In this document: in pieces, positions 1-7,037 of the stretch | Layout: every line of letters begins with the position of its first letter | Numbering within the stretch: the stretch's first letter is position 1 | Source: Deltaproteobacteria bacterium | GTDB lineage: Bacteria; Myxococcota_A; UBA9160; SZUA-336 | Direction of reading: 5' to 3' | Assembly (NCBI GenBank): GCA_030665705.1 | Contig: DAOUZG010000027.1 | Span: 1 to 11,411, forward strand | DNA: 11,411 nucleotides | Notes under the pieces: generated by a model | Told to the model about the DNA's origin: nothing | Database searches by the model: none | What the model saw: the letters and a program-made list of their open reading frames with translations, nothing else | Position numbers and translations under genes: made by a program

Positions 1-1
1 C

Positions 2-304
2 CCGGCCGTGGGCAAGCGGGTCGTCGAGATTACGCAGCGTGCGCGACGCTCCGCCCGCATGGACCGGATGGCGGAGCGGGCGCGTCGAGACCTTCAGGAG
101 GAGGCACCCAAGGCCGCACAGGCCGAGGCGCAGGCCGCCGACGCCAAAGCGGCCGAGACAGAGGCGGGGGCGGCCTCGGAGGCGGGGGAAAAGGGTAAGC
201 CAGAGGCAAAGGCGGAGGTCGACGAGGACGACATCACGCAGCCGTTGCCGGAGGCAGAAGCGAAGGGCGAGGACGCCCCGCCGCCCGAGGAGACCAAAGC
301 CTGA
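2..304 (+). CDS. rpsB: Probable 30S ribosomal protein S2, C-terminal part (5' end outside window)
   Basis: Open frame entering from the left edge and ending at TGA 302-304. It has no start of its own that needs invoking; a GTG at 8 is probably internal. The visible 100 residues begin with a basic helix-like stretch (about residues 3-32, rich in Arg, Val and Ala) followed by a long Ala/Glu/Lys/Asp/Pro-rich tail with no predicted fold. No diagnostic core of S2 is visible. The assignment rests on position: rpsB almost always precedes tsf, 41 bases downstream here. S2 proteins end in a basic helix, and some carry acidic, disordered C-terminal extensions, which fits. S2 binds S1 and the 16S rRNA head on the small subunit. 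A different short acidic protein cannot be excluded without the upstream sequence. Confidence 0.55.
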   Translation, partial: PAVGKRVVEITQRARRSARMDRMAERARRDLQEEAPKAAQAEAQAADAKAAETEAGAASEAGEKGKPEAKAEVDEDDITQPLPEAEAKGEDAPPPEETKA

Positions 305-330
305 GACTCGGCACCGGGCGCATCTGAAAG

Positions 331-340
331 AGGAAGGAGG
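331..340 (+). promoter_or_regulatory. Ribosome binding site of tsf
   Basis: Purine-rich AGGAAGGAGG contains a full AGGAGG Shine-Dalgarno core (335-340), five bases before the GTG at 346. It decides in favour of the GTG start for tsf, whose first residues then match the family. Confidence 0.8.
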
Positions 341-345
341 AGACG

Positions 346-1203
346 GTGGCGGAGATCTCTGCGGCGCAGGTGAAAGAAGTTCGGGAGCGGACCGGCGCCG
401 GAATGATGGACTGCAAGAAGGCGCTCCTCGAAGCCAACGGGGATTCGGCACGGGCACTCGACATTCTTCGTGAGCGCGGACTCGTGAAGGCGCGAAGCAA
501 GGCCGGGCGCGTGACCACGGAGGGCCAGGTCGTCGCGAGAGTTTCCGAGGGGGGGCGCGCGGGCGTGCTCGTGGAAGTGAACTGCGAGACCGATTTCGTG
601 GCCAAGACGGAGGAGTTCGGCTCGTTCGCGCGGGAGCTCGCGGAGCTGGCGCTCGAGCACGCGCCTGCCGACCCGGAAGCCCTCCTGGCGCTGCCGCTCG
701 GAGGAGCCACCGCGAGTGAGCGCGTCACCGGCGTCATTGCCAAGCTCGGCGAGAACATCCAGGTTCGGCGCCTCGCTCGCCTCGACGCCGGAGAGAAGGG
801 CTTCCTCGCGAGCTACATCCACGCGGGAGGCAAGATCGGCACCCTCGTGGCCGTGGAGGCAGAGGATCCGTCAAACGACGACGTACGCGTCTTCGCGCAC
901 AACCTCTGCATGCACGTGACCGCCCTCCAGCCGCTCGCCGTTACGCGCGGAGACCTCCCGCCCGACGAGGTCGAGAAGGAGCGGACGGTGCTTCGCAAGC
1001 AGGCCGAGGGGTCGGGCAAGCCGCCCAACGTGATCGAGAAGATGGTGGAGGGCCGTCTTCGGAAGTACTACGCCGAGGTGGTGCTTGTCGAGCAGGCCCT
1101 CGTGATGGATCCGGACCGGACGGTCGAGAAGATCGCCAAGGCCCTCGGCACCGAGGTCGTGGCGTTCCGACGCCTCCAGCTCGGTGAGCAGACGGAGTTA
1201 TGA
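346..1203 (+). CDS. tsf: Elongation factor Ts
   Basis: EF-Ts is the guanine-nucleotide exchange factor that releases GDP from EF-Tu in the cytoplasm. The 285-residue product is close to the 283 of E. coli. The N-terminal UBA-like domain (about residues 1-50) carries the signature [13 protein letters not shown]. The core N-subdomain has the EF-Tu-contacting T82-D83-F84 in a CETDFVAK context, and the C-terminal part keeps the SGKPxxxxEKMVEGR-type segment near residues 223-239. The GTG start follows a strong Shine-Dalgarno and gives the expected MAEI N-terminus. The stop overlaps the pyrH start as ATGA (1200-1203), implying translational coupling. It lies directly after probable rpsB, the standard arrangement, and the two are usually cotranscribed. 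Nothing looks truncated. Confidence 0.98.
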   Translation: MAEISAAQVKEVRERTGAGMMDCKKALLEANGDSARALDILRERGLVKARSKAGRVTTEGQVVARVSEGGRAGVLVEVNCETDFVAKTEEFGSFARELAELALEHAPADPEALLALPLGGATASERVTGVIAKLGENIQVRRLARLDAGEKGFLASYIHAGGKIGTLVAVEAEDPSNDDVRVFAHNLCMHVTALQPLAVTRGDLPPDEVEKERTVLRKQAEGSGKPPNVIEKMVEGRLRKYYAEVVLVEQALVMDPDRTVEKIAKALGTEVVAFRRLQLGEQTEL

Positions 1204-1913
1204 AGCTGGTCTACAAGCGCGTGGTCTTGAAGATCTCCGGCCAGCGCCTGGCCGGAGACGACGGCTTCGGGATCAGCACGCAGGCCATCCAGCGCACGGC
1301 ACAGGAGATCGTCGAGGCCCGGGAACAGGGCGTTGAGGTCGGGGTGGTCTGTGGGGGTGGAAACATTATCCGCGGGATCTCCGCGGAGGCCGAGGGGCTG
1401 AACCGCGTGGCGGCCGATTCGATGGGGATGCTCGCGAGCGTCATGAACGCGCTCGCGCTGCAGGATGGCCTGGAGAAGTGCGGGGCCGACACGCGCGTTC
1501 TCTCGGCGGTCGAGATCAAGCAGGTCGCCGAGCCTCACATCCGGCGCCGTGCGATGCGCCACATCGAGAAGGGTCGGATCGTCATTTTCGCGGCGGGAAC
1601 CGGCAACCCGTTCTTCACGACGGATACGGGTGCCGCCCTTCGTGCCATGGAGATCGGAGCCGGGGTGCTGCTCAAGGGAACTCGCGTCGACGGTGTTTAC
1701 GATTCCGATCCGGAGAAGTTCCCCGGCGCAAAGCGTTACGACCGGATCACCTACCGGGAGTTCCTGCATCGAAACCTCGATGTGATGGACGCAACCGCAA
1801 TCTCGCTCTGTCAGACCCACAAGCTGCCGATCGTGGTGTTCGACATGACGGTTCCCGGAAACATGCTCCGCGTGATTCAGGGCGAGACGATCGGGACGGC
1901 GGTGGGAGTCTAG
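1200..1913 (+). CDS. pyrH: UMP kinase (uridylate kinase)
   Basis: Bacterial PyrH phosphorylates UMP to UDP using ATP. It belongs to the amino-acid-kinase fold, usually forms a hexamer, and is typically activated by GTP and inhibited by UTP. The 237-residue length is normal. Visible landmarks: N-terminal phosphate-binding segment KRVVLKISG; glycine loop GGGNIIRG at residues 52-59; [27 protein letters not shown] at 133-143, part of the UMP/ATP-binding region; [13 protein letters not shown]; and a C-terminal DATAISLC helix. The usual SGE after the first strand reads SGQ here. The ATG lies within the tsf stop (ATGA), with GGAG just upstream at 1194-1197. Placement between tsf and frr is the classic order. 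The enzyme supplies pyrimidine nucleotides and serves no special role in this cluster that I can see. Confidence 0.98.
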   Translation: MKLVYKRVVLKISGQRLAGDDGFGISTQAIQRTAQEIVEAREQGVEVGVVCGGGNIIRGISAEAEGLNRVAADSMGMLASVMNALALQDGLEKCGADTRVLSAVEIKQVAEPHIRRRAMRHIEKGRIVIFAAGTGNPFFTTDTGAALRAMEIGAGVLLKGTRVDGVYDSDPEKFPGAKRYDRITYREFLHRNLDVMDATAISLCQTHKLPIVVFDMTVPGNMLRVIQGETIGTAVGV

Positions 1914-1927
1914 AGGGGAAGAGCACG

Positions 1928-2491
1928 ATGGCGGAGACGGACCCGATTCTAAAGGAAGCCGGCAAGGGGATGGAGAAGAGCCTCGAGAGCCTCCAGCGGG
2001 ACATGGGCCGGATCCGGACCGGACGCGCGAACCCCGCAATCCTCGACGGCGTGATGGTCGACTACTACGGCACTCCGACCCCCCTCAAGCAGCTCGCCAC
2101 AGTGAACGCCCCCGAGCCGCGACTGCTCATGGTCCAGCCGTTCGATCCGAGCGCGCTCCCCGAGATCGAACGGGCCATTTTAAAGGCGGATATCGGACTC
2201 TCTCCCGTGAACGACAAGAAGATCCTGCGCCTTCCGATTCCCGAACTCACCGAGGAACGCCGACGGGAGCTCGTGAAGCAGATCAAGAAGATGGGGGAGG
2301 ACCACAAAGTCGGGATTCGGAGCGCGCGCCGCGACGCGATGTCGACGGCCAAGGAGAAGGAGAAGAAGAGCGAGCTGACCAAGGACGAGGCGCATAGCGT
2401 ACAGAATCAGGTCCAGGAGCTGACCGACCAGTTCATCGAGAAGGTCGATCAGGCCGTCGCGAACAAGGAGCAAGAGATCCTTCGAGTCTGA
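1928..2491 (+). CDS. frr: Ribosome recycling factor
   Basis: RRF acts with EF-G to split the post-termination ribosome complex. The product is 187 residues (E. coli 185). It has the expected three-helix-bundle segments flanking a small beta domain: RIRTGRANPAIL near residues 28-39, then VDYYGTPTPLKQLA, then VQPFDPSALPEIERAIL. A charged helical C-terminal half follows, with RRELVKQIKKMGEDHKVGIR. The open frame continues upstream through pyrH, but that part is a shadow; ATG 1928 gives the correct family N-terminus and has AGAGGGG at 1912-1918 as ribosome binding site. It lies 14 bases after the pyrH stop and one base before uppS. The family is essential and the sequence is intact. Confidence 0.98.
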   Translation: MAETDPILKEAGKGMEKSLESLQRDMGRIRTGRANPAILDGVMVDYYGTPTPLKQLATVNAPEPRLLMVQPFDPSALPEIERAILKADIGLSPVNDKKILRLPIPELTEERRRELVKQIKKMGEDHKVGIRSARRDAMSTAKEKEKKSELTKDEAHSVQNQVQELTDQFIEKVDQAVANKEQEILRV

Positions 2492-2492
2492 T

Positions 2493-3233
2493 ATGGCCCG
2501 ACTCGACCCGAACAAGTTGCCGCGCCACGTGGCGATCATCCCCGACGGCAACGGCCGCTGGGCGGAGGCCCGAGGATTGCCGCGCGAGCAGGGACACCGA
2601 CAGGGGTGCGAGGTGGTCCGCGAGGTGGTTCGGGCGTGCCACGAGCTCGGCATCCGCGTGCTCACGCTCTTCGCCTTCTCCACGGAGAACTGGGACCGTC
2701 CGGTGGAGGAGGTCGGGGAGATCATGGACCTCCTGGAGCGGTACATGGAGTCGGAGACCGACGAGCTCGTCGAGCAGGGGATCCGCGTCCAGGCCATCGG
2801 CCGGCTTTCCGATCTCAGTCCCGAGCTCCGGCAAAGGCTGGAGGAGCTCACCCGGCGGACGGAGCACAACGACGAGATGCGACTCGCGTTTGCACTGTCC
2901 TACAGCGGACGTACGGAGATCGTCGACGCGGTCCGCAACATCGCTCGCGCCGTCGAGGCGGGCTGTGTCGACCCGGAGGCGATCGACGAGAAGAGCGTCC
3001 AGAACTACCTCTACGCGCCCGACCTTCCCGATCCTGACCTGCTGATCCGAACGGGGGACGAGCACCGGATCTCCAACTTTCTGCTCTGGCAGCTCGCCTA
3101 CACCGAGCTGTACCACACCGAGAGGCTCTGGCCCGACTTTCGGAAGCAGGACCTGGTCGATGCACTCGTGGCCTACCAGGGGCGCGAGCGGCGCTTCGGG
3201 CGGACCAGCTCACAGGTTCGGGAGCGGCGGTGA
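2493..3233 (+). CDS. uppS: Isoprenyl transferase (undecaprenyl diphosphate synthase)
   Basis: A cis-prenyltransferase that condenses isopentenyl diphosphate onto farnesyl diphosphate to make the C55 lipid carrier for peptidoglycan and O-antigen. 246 residues, normal length. Signature DGNGRWA starts at Asp18, the Mg-diphosphate-binding aspartate. GHRQG lies at 34-38 and FSTENW at 62-67. The C-terminal RTGDEHRISNFLLWQ (from R186), with the E190 and R192 equivalents, binds the IPP diphosphate. Two small departures: the residue before Asp18 is Pro instead of Met, and the usual RTGGE reads RTGDE. The start lies one base after the frr stop, so expression probably depends on frr translation; no good Shine-Dalgarno is adjacent. 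The stop overlaps the dxr start (GTGA), leaving no space for cdsA. Confidence 0.97.
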   Translation: MARLDPNKLPRHVAIIPDGNGRWAEARGLPREQGHRQGCEVVREVVRACHELGIRVLTLFAFSTENWDRPVEEVGEIMDLLERYMESETDELVEQGIRVQAIGRLSDLSPELRQRLEELTRRTEHNDEMRLAFALSYSGRTEIVDAVRNIARAVEAGCVDPEAIDEKSVQNYLYAPDLPDPDLLIRTGDEHRISNFLLWQLAYTELYHTERLWPDFRKQDLVDALVAYQGRERRFGRTSSQVRERR

Positions 3234-4390
3234 AGAGGCTCTCGGTTCTTGGCTCCACCGGTTCCATCGGAACTCAGGTTCTGGCCGTTGCCGAGTGTCA
3301 TCCCGACCAACTGGAGGTCGTGGCGCTGGCGGCGGGCCGCAACACGGACCTCCTGATCCATCAGGCCAAACGGTTCCGACCCCGTCTGGTGTCGGTTGCG
3401 AGCCCTCACGATGCGGCGCGCGCCCAGGACGCGCTCTCCGATCTGGACACCCGGGTGCTCTGCGGCGCCGAGGGGCTCGTGGAGGTCGCCCGGGCGGGTG
3501 CCGATCTCGTCGTGGGAGCCCTCGTCGGTCGGCTCGGACTGGAGCCGGTGCTGGCTGCATTGCAGAGCAGGACCGACGTGGCTCTCGCGAACAAGGAGGT
3601 CCTGGTCATGGCGGGGCCGCTCGTGCTGCGGGAGGCCGAGCGGAGCGGGGCCCGTGTGCTGCCGCTCGACTCCGAGCACGTGGCAATTCATCAGGCGATG
3701 GCCGGCCACCCGCGGGAAGGGGTCCGGCGCGTGATCCTGACCGCCTCGGGGGGGTCGCTGCGCGGGGCGTCGCGCGAGGAGATGGAACGGGCGACACCGG
3801 AGCAGGCGCTCTCGCACCCCAACTGGGAGATGGGCCCGAAGATCACCGTGGACTCCGCCACGCTCATGAACAAGGGCCTCGAGGTGATCGAGGCACGCTG
3901 GCTCTTCGACCTGGATCCCGACCGGATCGACGTTCTCATCCACCCGGAGAGCATCGTGCACTCACTGGTGGAGTACGTCGACGGAAGCTGGCTCGCTCAC
4001 CTCGCCGTACCCGACATGCGGATCCCGATCGCCTACGTTCTGGGGATGCCCGCCAGGCTCCCGCTCTCGGAGGTTCGTCCGCTCGATCTCGCCGCGATCG
4101 GTGCGCTTCACTTCGAACGGCCCGACCCCGGACGCTTCCCCTGTCTCGAGCTTGCCTGGCACGCGGTGCGCAGTGGAGGGACGGTGCCCGCGGCACTTAA
4201 CGCGGCAAACGAGGAGGCGGTGGGTGCGTTCCTGGAGCGGCGCATCCCCTTCACCGGGATCTCGTCCGCGGTGCGGTGGGCGCTGGAGCGCACGCCGGCG
4301 CAGCCCGGTTTTGTGCTGGAGGAAATCCTCGAGGTGGATCGAGGGGCGCGGGCCCACGCCCGGGAGTGGGTGGAGGAACACCACGCATGA
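3230..4390 (+). CDS. dxr: 1-deoxy-D-xylulose 5-phosphate reductoisomerase
   Basis: DXR converts DXP to 2-C-methyl-D-erythritol 4-phosphate with NADPH and a divalent metal. It is the first committed step of the MEP isoprenoid pathway and the target of fosmidomycin. 386 residues, typical. The N-terminal Rossmann motif GSTGSIG is at residues 8-14, and ANKEVLV is at 120-126. Metal ligands D147 and E149 lie in the DSEH motif, with a third ligand E218. Substrate residues N214 and K215 are in MNKGLEVIEA. The flexible loop HPNWEMGPKI is present, as is the C-terminal LNAANEEAV. GTG start with GGGAG at 3220-3224; the start overlaps the uppS stop and the stop overlaps the rseP ATG (4387-4390). Dxr feeds the isoprenoid units used by UppS, so the pairing makes metabolic sense. 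Confidence 0.98.
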   Translation: MKRLSVLGSTGSIGTQVLAVAECHPDQLEVVALAAGRNTDLLIHQAKRFRPRLVSVASPHDAARAQDALSDLDTRVLCGAEGLVEVARAGADLVVGALVGRLGLEPVLAALQSRTDVALANKEVLVMAGPLVLREAERSGARVLPLDSEHVAIHQAMAGHPREGVRRVILTASGGSLRGASREEMERATPEQALSHPNWEMGPKITVDSATLMNKGLEVIEARWLFDLDPDRIDVLIHPESIVHSLVEYVDGSWLAHLAVPDMRIPIAYVLGMPARLPLSEVRPLDLAAIGALHFERPDPGRFPCLELAWHAVRSGGTVPAALNAANEEAVGAFLERRIPFTGISSAVRWALERTPAQPGFVLEEILEVDRGARAHAREWVEEHHA

Positions 4391-6012
4391 GCTTTCTCGA
4401 CTTCGTCGTGCCGTTCATCGTCGTGCTCGGCGTGCTGATCTTCGTCCACGAGCTCGGTCACTTCCTGGCGGCCAAGGCGGTCGGTGTGAAGGTGGAGCGC
4501 TTCTCGCTGGGCTTCGGCCGGGCGGTCGTGAAGCGGACGATCGGAGAGACCGAGTACCGGATCGGGTGGATGCCCCTGGGCGGCTACGTGCGAATGCTCG
4601 GTGAGATTCCGGGAGAGCCACCTCTGGCACCCGAAGACGTGAACCGGACGTTCAACCGGCGCCCGGTCTGGCAGCGGATCACCATCTCGGTCGCGGGTCC
4701 CGTGATGAACTTCGTGCTTCCCGTCCTGCTCCTGGCCGGGGCCTACCTGGTCGGGGTGCCGACGCCGACCTCGCGCATCGGCTCGGTGCTCCCCGACTCC
4801 CTTGCCGAGAGCGCGGGGATCCTTCCGGGAGACCGGATTGTGTCCGTGGCCGGAACCCCCACCGAGTGGTGGACCGAGGTGGCCGAGGCCCTCGCCGAGG
4901 CTCCCCCGGCTCCGGTGGACGTGGAGGTGGCTCGCCGCGGCGAGCGCGTGAACGTCACCCTCGAGGTAGCGGACCGCGAGACGCGAAGGGGGGGCTACGG
5001 TCTCTCGCCGACGGCCCCGGCCGCCGTGATTGCCGTACGGAGCCCCGAAACGCCCGCGGCCGACGCGGGTCTGCGGACCGGGGATCGGATCACCCACGTA
5101 CGCGGGCGGGAAGTGGTGGACTGGCCCTCGTTCGTCGAGGCGCTCGAGGGAGTCCAGGGCTCTGTCGGGGTGGAGGTGGTCCGGCTGCTCGAGGGCGGTC
5201 CGACCGAGACGGTCCGCCTCACGCTCCCCATCGGGCAGGTCGGGCCAGATCGCCTCGAGCGACTGGGAATCCTCTCCGGCGACCTCTGGGTTCAGGAGGT
5301 CGATGCCGACACCCCCGCCGAGAGGGCGGGTCTTGAGGGCGGGGACCTGGTTCTCGCCGTCGACGGCGAGCCGATCGCGAGCTTTCGGGACCTGGCGCGA
5401 CGGATCCGCGAGAGCGGGGGCCGAGCGTTGCAGTTTCAGATTCTGCGCGACGGCCAGACGCACGAGCTCGAGGTGGTGCCGGAGGAGCGCGAGGTCATGC
5501 AGGCCGGCATCCGAGAGCGCGTCTACGCAATCGGCGTCCGGGGCGGGGCGCCGGGAGGAGCGGAGCTTCGGAGCCGCCGCATCGGCAACCCGATCCGCGC
5601 CCTCGTGATGGGGGCGCAGTGGTCAGGACAGATCCTCATCCGGACCTTCGAGGGGATCGGTCTGCTCATCTCCGGCCGGGTCGGACGTGAAGGGCTTGCC
5701 GGACCGATCGGGATCGGAATGATTGCAGCGGAGTCGTTCCGGGCCGGGTGGGTGCAGGGGACTTTGATGATGGCCGTGATCAGCATCAACCTGGCGATCC
5801 TGAATCTGCTTCCGATCCCGGTGCTGGACGGCGGACAGATCCTGTTTGCACTCCTCGAACGTGCGAAGGGGAGCGAGCTCTCCTTCCGAACCCGCGAGAT
5901 CGCGCAGCAGATCGGCATCACCATCCTGCTTCTCGTCATGGTCCTCGCCTTCTGGAACGACATCGCCCGCCACTGGTCGGACATCATCGGGTTCTTCCAG
6001 GGCTCGTCCTGA
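4387..6012 (+). CDS. rseP: RseP-family site-2 zinc metalloprotease with three PDZ domains
   Basis: A membrane-embedded protease that performs regulated intramembrane cleavage, in E. coli of anti-sigma factor RseA and of remnant signal peptides. The first membrane segment (about residues 6-25) carries the zinc-binding HELGH at 21-25. The third ligand region NLLPIPVLDGGQ spans 473-484 with D481. A membrane segment lies near 105-122 and the last near 510-530. Between them sit three PDZ-like modules, about 129-197, 212-281 and 299-367, each with an xAxxAGLxxGDxIxxVxG-like core. At 541 residues it is about 90 longer than E. coli RseP (two PDZ), which the extra PDZ explains. ATG 4387 has GGAGGA at 4372-4377 and gives the correct N-terminus; the longer upstream frame is a dxr shadow. 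No rseA or sigma factor is nearby, so the substrate is unknown. Confidence 0.96.
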   Translation: MSFLDFVVPFIVVLGVLIFVHELGHFLAAKAVGVKVERFSLGFGRAVVKRTIGETEYRIGWMPLGGYVRMLGEIPGEPPLAPEDVNRTFNRRPVWQRITISVAGPVMNFVLPVLLLAGAYLVGVPTPTSRIGSVLPDSLAESAGILPGDRIVSVAGTPTEWWTEVAEALAEAPPAPVDVEVARRGERVNVTLEVADRETRRGGYGLSPTAPAAVIAVRSPETPAADAGLRTGDRITHVRGREVVDWPSFVEALEGVQGSVGVEVVRLLEGGPTETVRLTLPIGQVGPDRLERLGILSGDLWVQEVDADTPAERAGLEGGDLVLAVDGEPIASFRDLARRIRESGGRALQFQILRDGQTHELEVVPEEREVMQAGIRERVYAIGVRGGAPGGAELRSRRIGNPIRALVMGAQWSGQILIRTFEGIGLLISGRVGREGLAGPIGIGMIAAESFRAGWVQGTLMMAVISINLAILNLLPIPVLDGGQILFALLERAKGSELSFRTREIAQQIGITILLLVMVLAFWNDIARHWSDIIGFFQGSS

Positions 6013-6041
6013 GCGAAGCCCTGGAGCTCGGGGCTAACGCG

Positions 6042-6755
6042 ATGCTGCTCGCCATCGAGACCGCCACCGACGTCGGGGGCGTTGCTCTGCTGGAGTTCGA
6101 CGAGGGGTCCTTGCGGGCCGAGATCGTGCTGGGGGAGGGGACCTCCTACAACGCGGCCCTCATGCCCGCGATCGACCAGGCTCTGCGAACGGGTGGCTGC
6201 ACGCTGGACACCGTCTCGGTGATTGCTCTGTCGGTGGGGCCAGGCTCGTTCACCGGCCTCCGGATCGGCCTGGCGACGGCGCTGGGACTCTGCTTCGCGA
6301 CCGACCGAGGCATCGTGCCGGTTCCCACGCTGGCGGCGCTGTCGCTGCAGGCGGAGGGTGCGCCCCGAATCGCGCCGGCACTCGACGCACGCAAGGGGCA
6401 GGTCTACGCCGGACTCTACGGGCCCGAGGGGGAGCCGCTTGCCGAGGACCGGGTCACGGACCCGCTCCCCTGGCTCGAATCGCTGAAGGGGCTGGGGCCG
6501 ATCTCCTTCCTCGGTCCGGGCGCGATGCTCTACCGCAACGAGATCGAGACGGTGCTCGGGAACGAGGCACGGCTGATCATGGGGGGTGCGAGCTGGCCCC
6601 GTCCGGCAACGGTCGGCAGGCTCGGTGAGCGCCTCCGAAAGAGGGGCGCGACGCGGGTTCCGGCGGAGGTGGAGCTTCGCTACCTGCGTCCCGCGGAGGC
6701 CGAGAATAGGGGGGATTCCGTTGCTGGACACACCCGCGGTGAACGCATAACCTAG
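6042..6755 (+). CDS. tsaB: tRNA threonylcarbamoyladenosine biosynthesis protein TsaB
   Basis: TsaB is the non-catalytic ASKHA-fold partner of TsaD in the bacterial complex (with TsaE) that makes t6A at position 37 of ANN-decoding tRNAs. The 237-residue product begins LAIETATDVGGVAL, the first strand-turn of the fold. It carries the family signature VGPGSFTGLRIG at residues 65-76 and ends with the family-like YLRPAEAE near the C-terminus. The frame stays open far upstream inside rseP, but between the rseP stop and 6042 it contains no other ATG, GTG or TTG, so ATG 6042 is the natural start. The Shine-Dalgarno is poor (GGAG at 6022-6025, rather far). It sits 29 bases after rseP. tsaD, tsaE and rimI are not in the window. 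Confidence 0.95.
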   Translation: MLLAIETATDVGGVALLEFDEGSLRAEIVLGEGTSYNAALMPAIDQALRTGGCTLDTVSVIALSVGPGSFTGLRIGLATALGLCFATDRGIVPVPTLAALSLQAEGAPRIAPALDARKGQVYAGLYGPEGEPLAEDRVTDPLPWLESLKGLGPISFLGPGAMLYRNEIETVLGNEARLIMGGASWPRPATVGRLGERLRKRGATRVPAEVELRYLRPAEAENRGDSVAGHTRGERIT

Positions 6756-6770
6756 CCCTGAACGGGGCTA
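6753..6770 (+). other. Short hairpin across the tsaB stop codon
   Basis: TAGCCC (6753-6758) pairs perfectly with GGGCTA (6765-6770). A T-G wobble extends the stem to seven pairs around a GAAC loop. It begins in the tsaB stop codon and ends 12 bases before the next start. No T-run follows, so it is not a convincing intrinsic terminator; it could be an RNA-processing or attenuating structure, or chance. Confidence 0.3.
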
Positions 6771-6782
6771 TCCTGAGGTCCG

Positions 6783-7010
6783 ATGGAGGACTACGAGCGC
6801 ATCCAGATCGAGTCTCTCGTTCAAAGGGACGAGGAGCTGCGGGGACTCTGGACCGAGCACCTCGACTTCGAGCGACGCCTCGAGGAGCTGGATGCGCTTC
6901 CTCATCTGACGGCTGAGGAGGAGATCGAGCGGAAACGGATCCAGAAGCTCAAGCTGGCGGGGAAGGACCGGATCGCAGGGATACTGGCCCGTCACCGCAA
7001 GGAAGCCTGA
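6783..7010 (+). CDS. Small DUF465/YdcH-like coiled-coil protein
   Basis: A 75-residue, highly charged, almost wholly helical protein without cysteines, signal peptide or membrane segment. The layout matches the DUF465 (YdcH) family: a first helix ending LWTEHLDFERRLEELD, a short turn with LTAEEE, then a second Lys/Arg-rich helix KRIQKLKLAGKDRI ending ILARHRK. These proteins are predicted to form a helical hairpin; their function is not established as far as I know. The start ATG 6783 has GAGG at 6775-6778. It lies 27 bases after tsaB and 27 bases before ilvB, same strand, so it is probably cotranscribed with one or both. Coding is supported by the family match and by tight packing. No biochemical role can be given. 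Confidence 0.8.
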   Translation: MEDYERIQIESLVQRDEELRGLWTEHLDFERRLEELDALPHLTAEEEIERKRIQKLKLAGKDRIAGILARHRKEA

Positions 7011-7026
7011 GCAGGACCTGCGGGTC

Positions 7027-7033
7027 GAGAGGG
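7027..7033 (+). promoter_or_regulatory. Ribosome binding site of ilvB
   Basis: GAGAGGG, four bases before TTG 7038. It supports the unusual TTG start; no ATG or GTG in this frame lies near the expected N-terminus. Confidence 0.6.
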
Positions 7034-7037
7034 TGCT

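Noticed and set aside
1478..1927. N-terminal extension of frr into pyrH
   Set aside because: The extra 150 codons are a pyrH shadow. ATG 1928 matches the RRF N-terminus and has a ribosome binding site. The upstream extensions of rseP and tsaB were rejected for the same reason.
3160..4200. 346-codon plus-strand frame overlapping dxr
   Set aside because: Out-of-frame shadow rich in Gly/Arg/Ala; dxr in the other frame has every active-site residue.
4108..5463. 451-codon minus-strand frame opposite dxr and rseP
   Set aside because: Compositional shadow of rseP; no hydrophobic or catalytic pattern.
6721..6751. Possible sigma70 promoter (TTGCTG ... CATAAC) before the DUF465-like gene
   Set aside because: Poor -10 match and a 19-base spacer, inside the tsaB coding end; expected by chance.
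7011..7037. Leader-peptide attenuator or T-box upstream of ilvB
   Set aside because: Only 27 bases separate the genes, and there is no run of Leu/Val/Ile codons or terminator-antiterminator pair. A 5-bp GCAGG/CCTGC palindrome with a one-base centre cannot form a useful hairpin.
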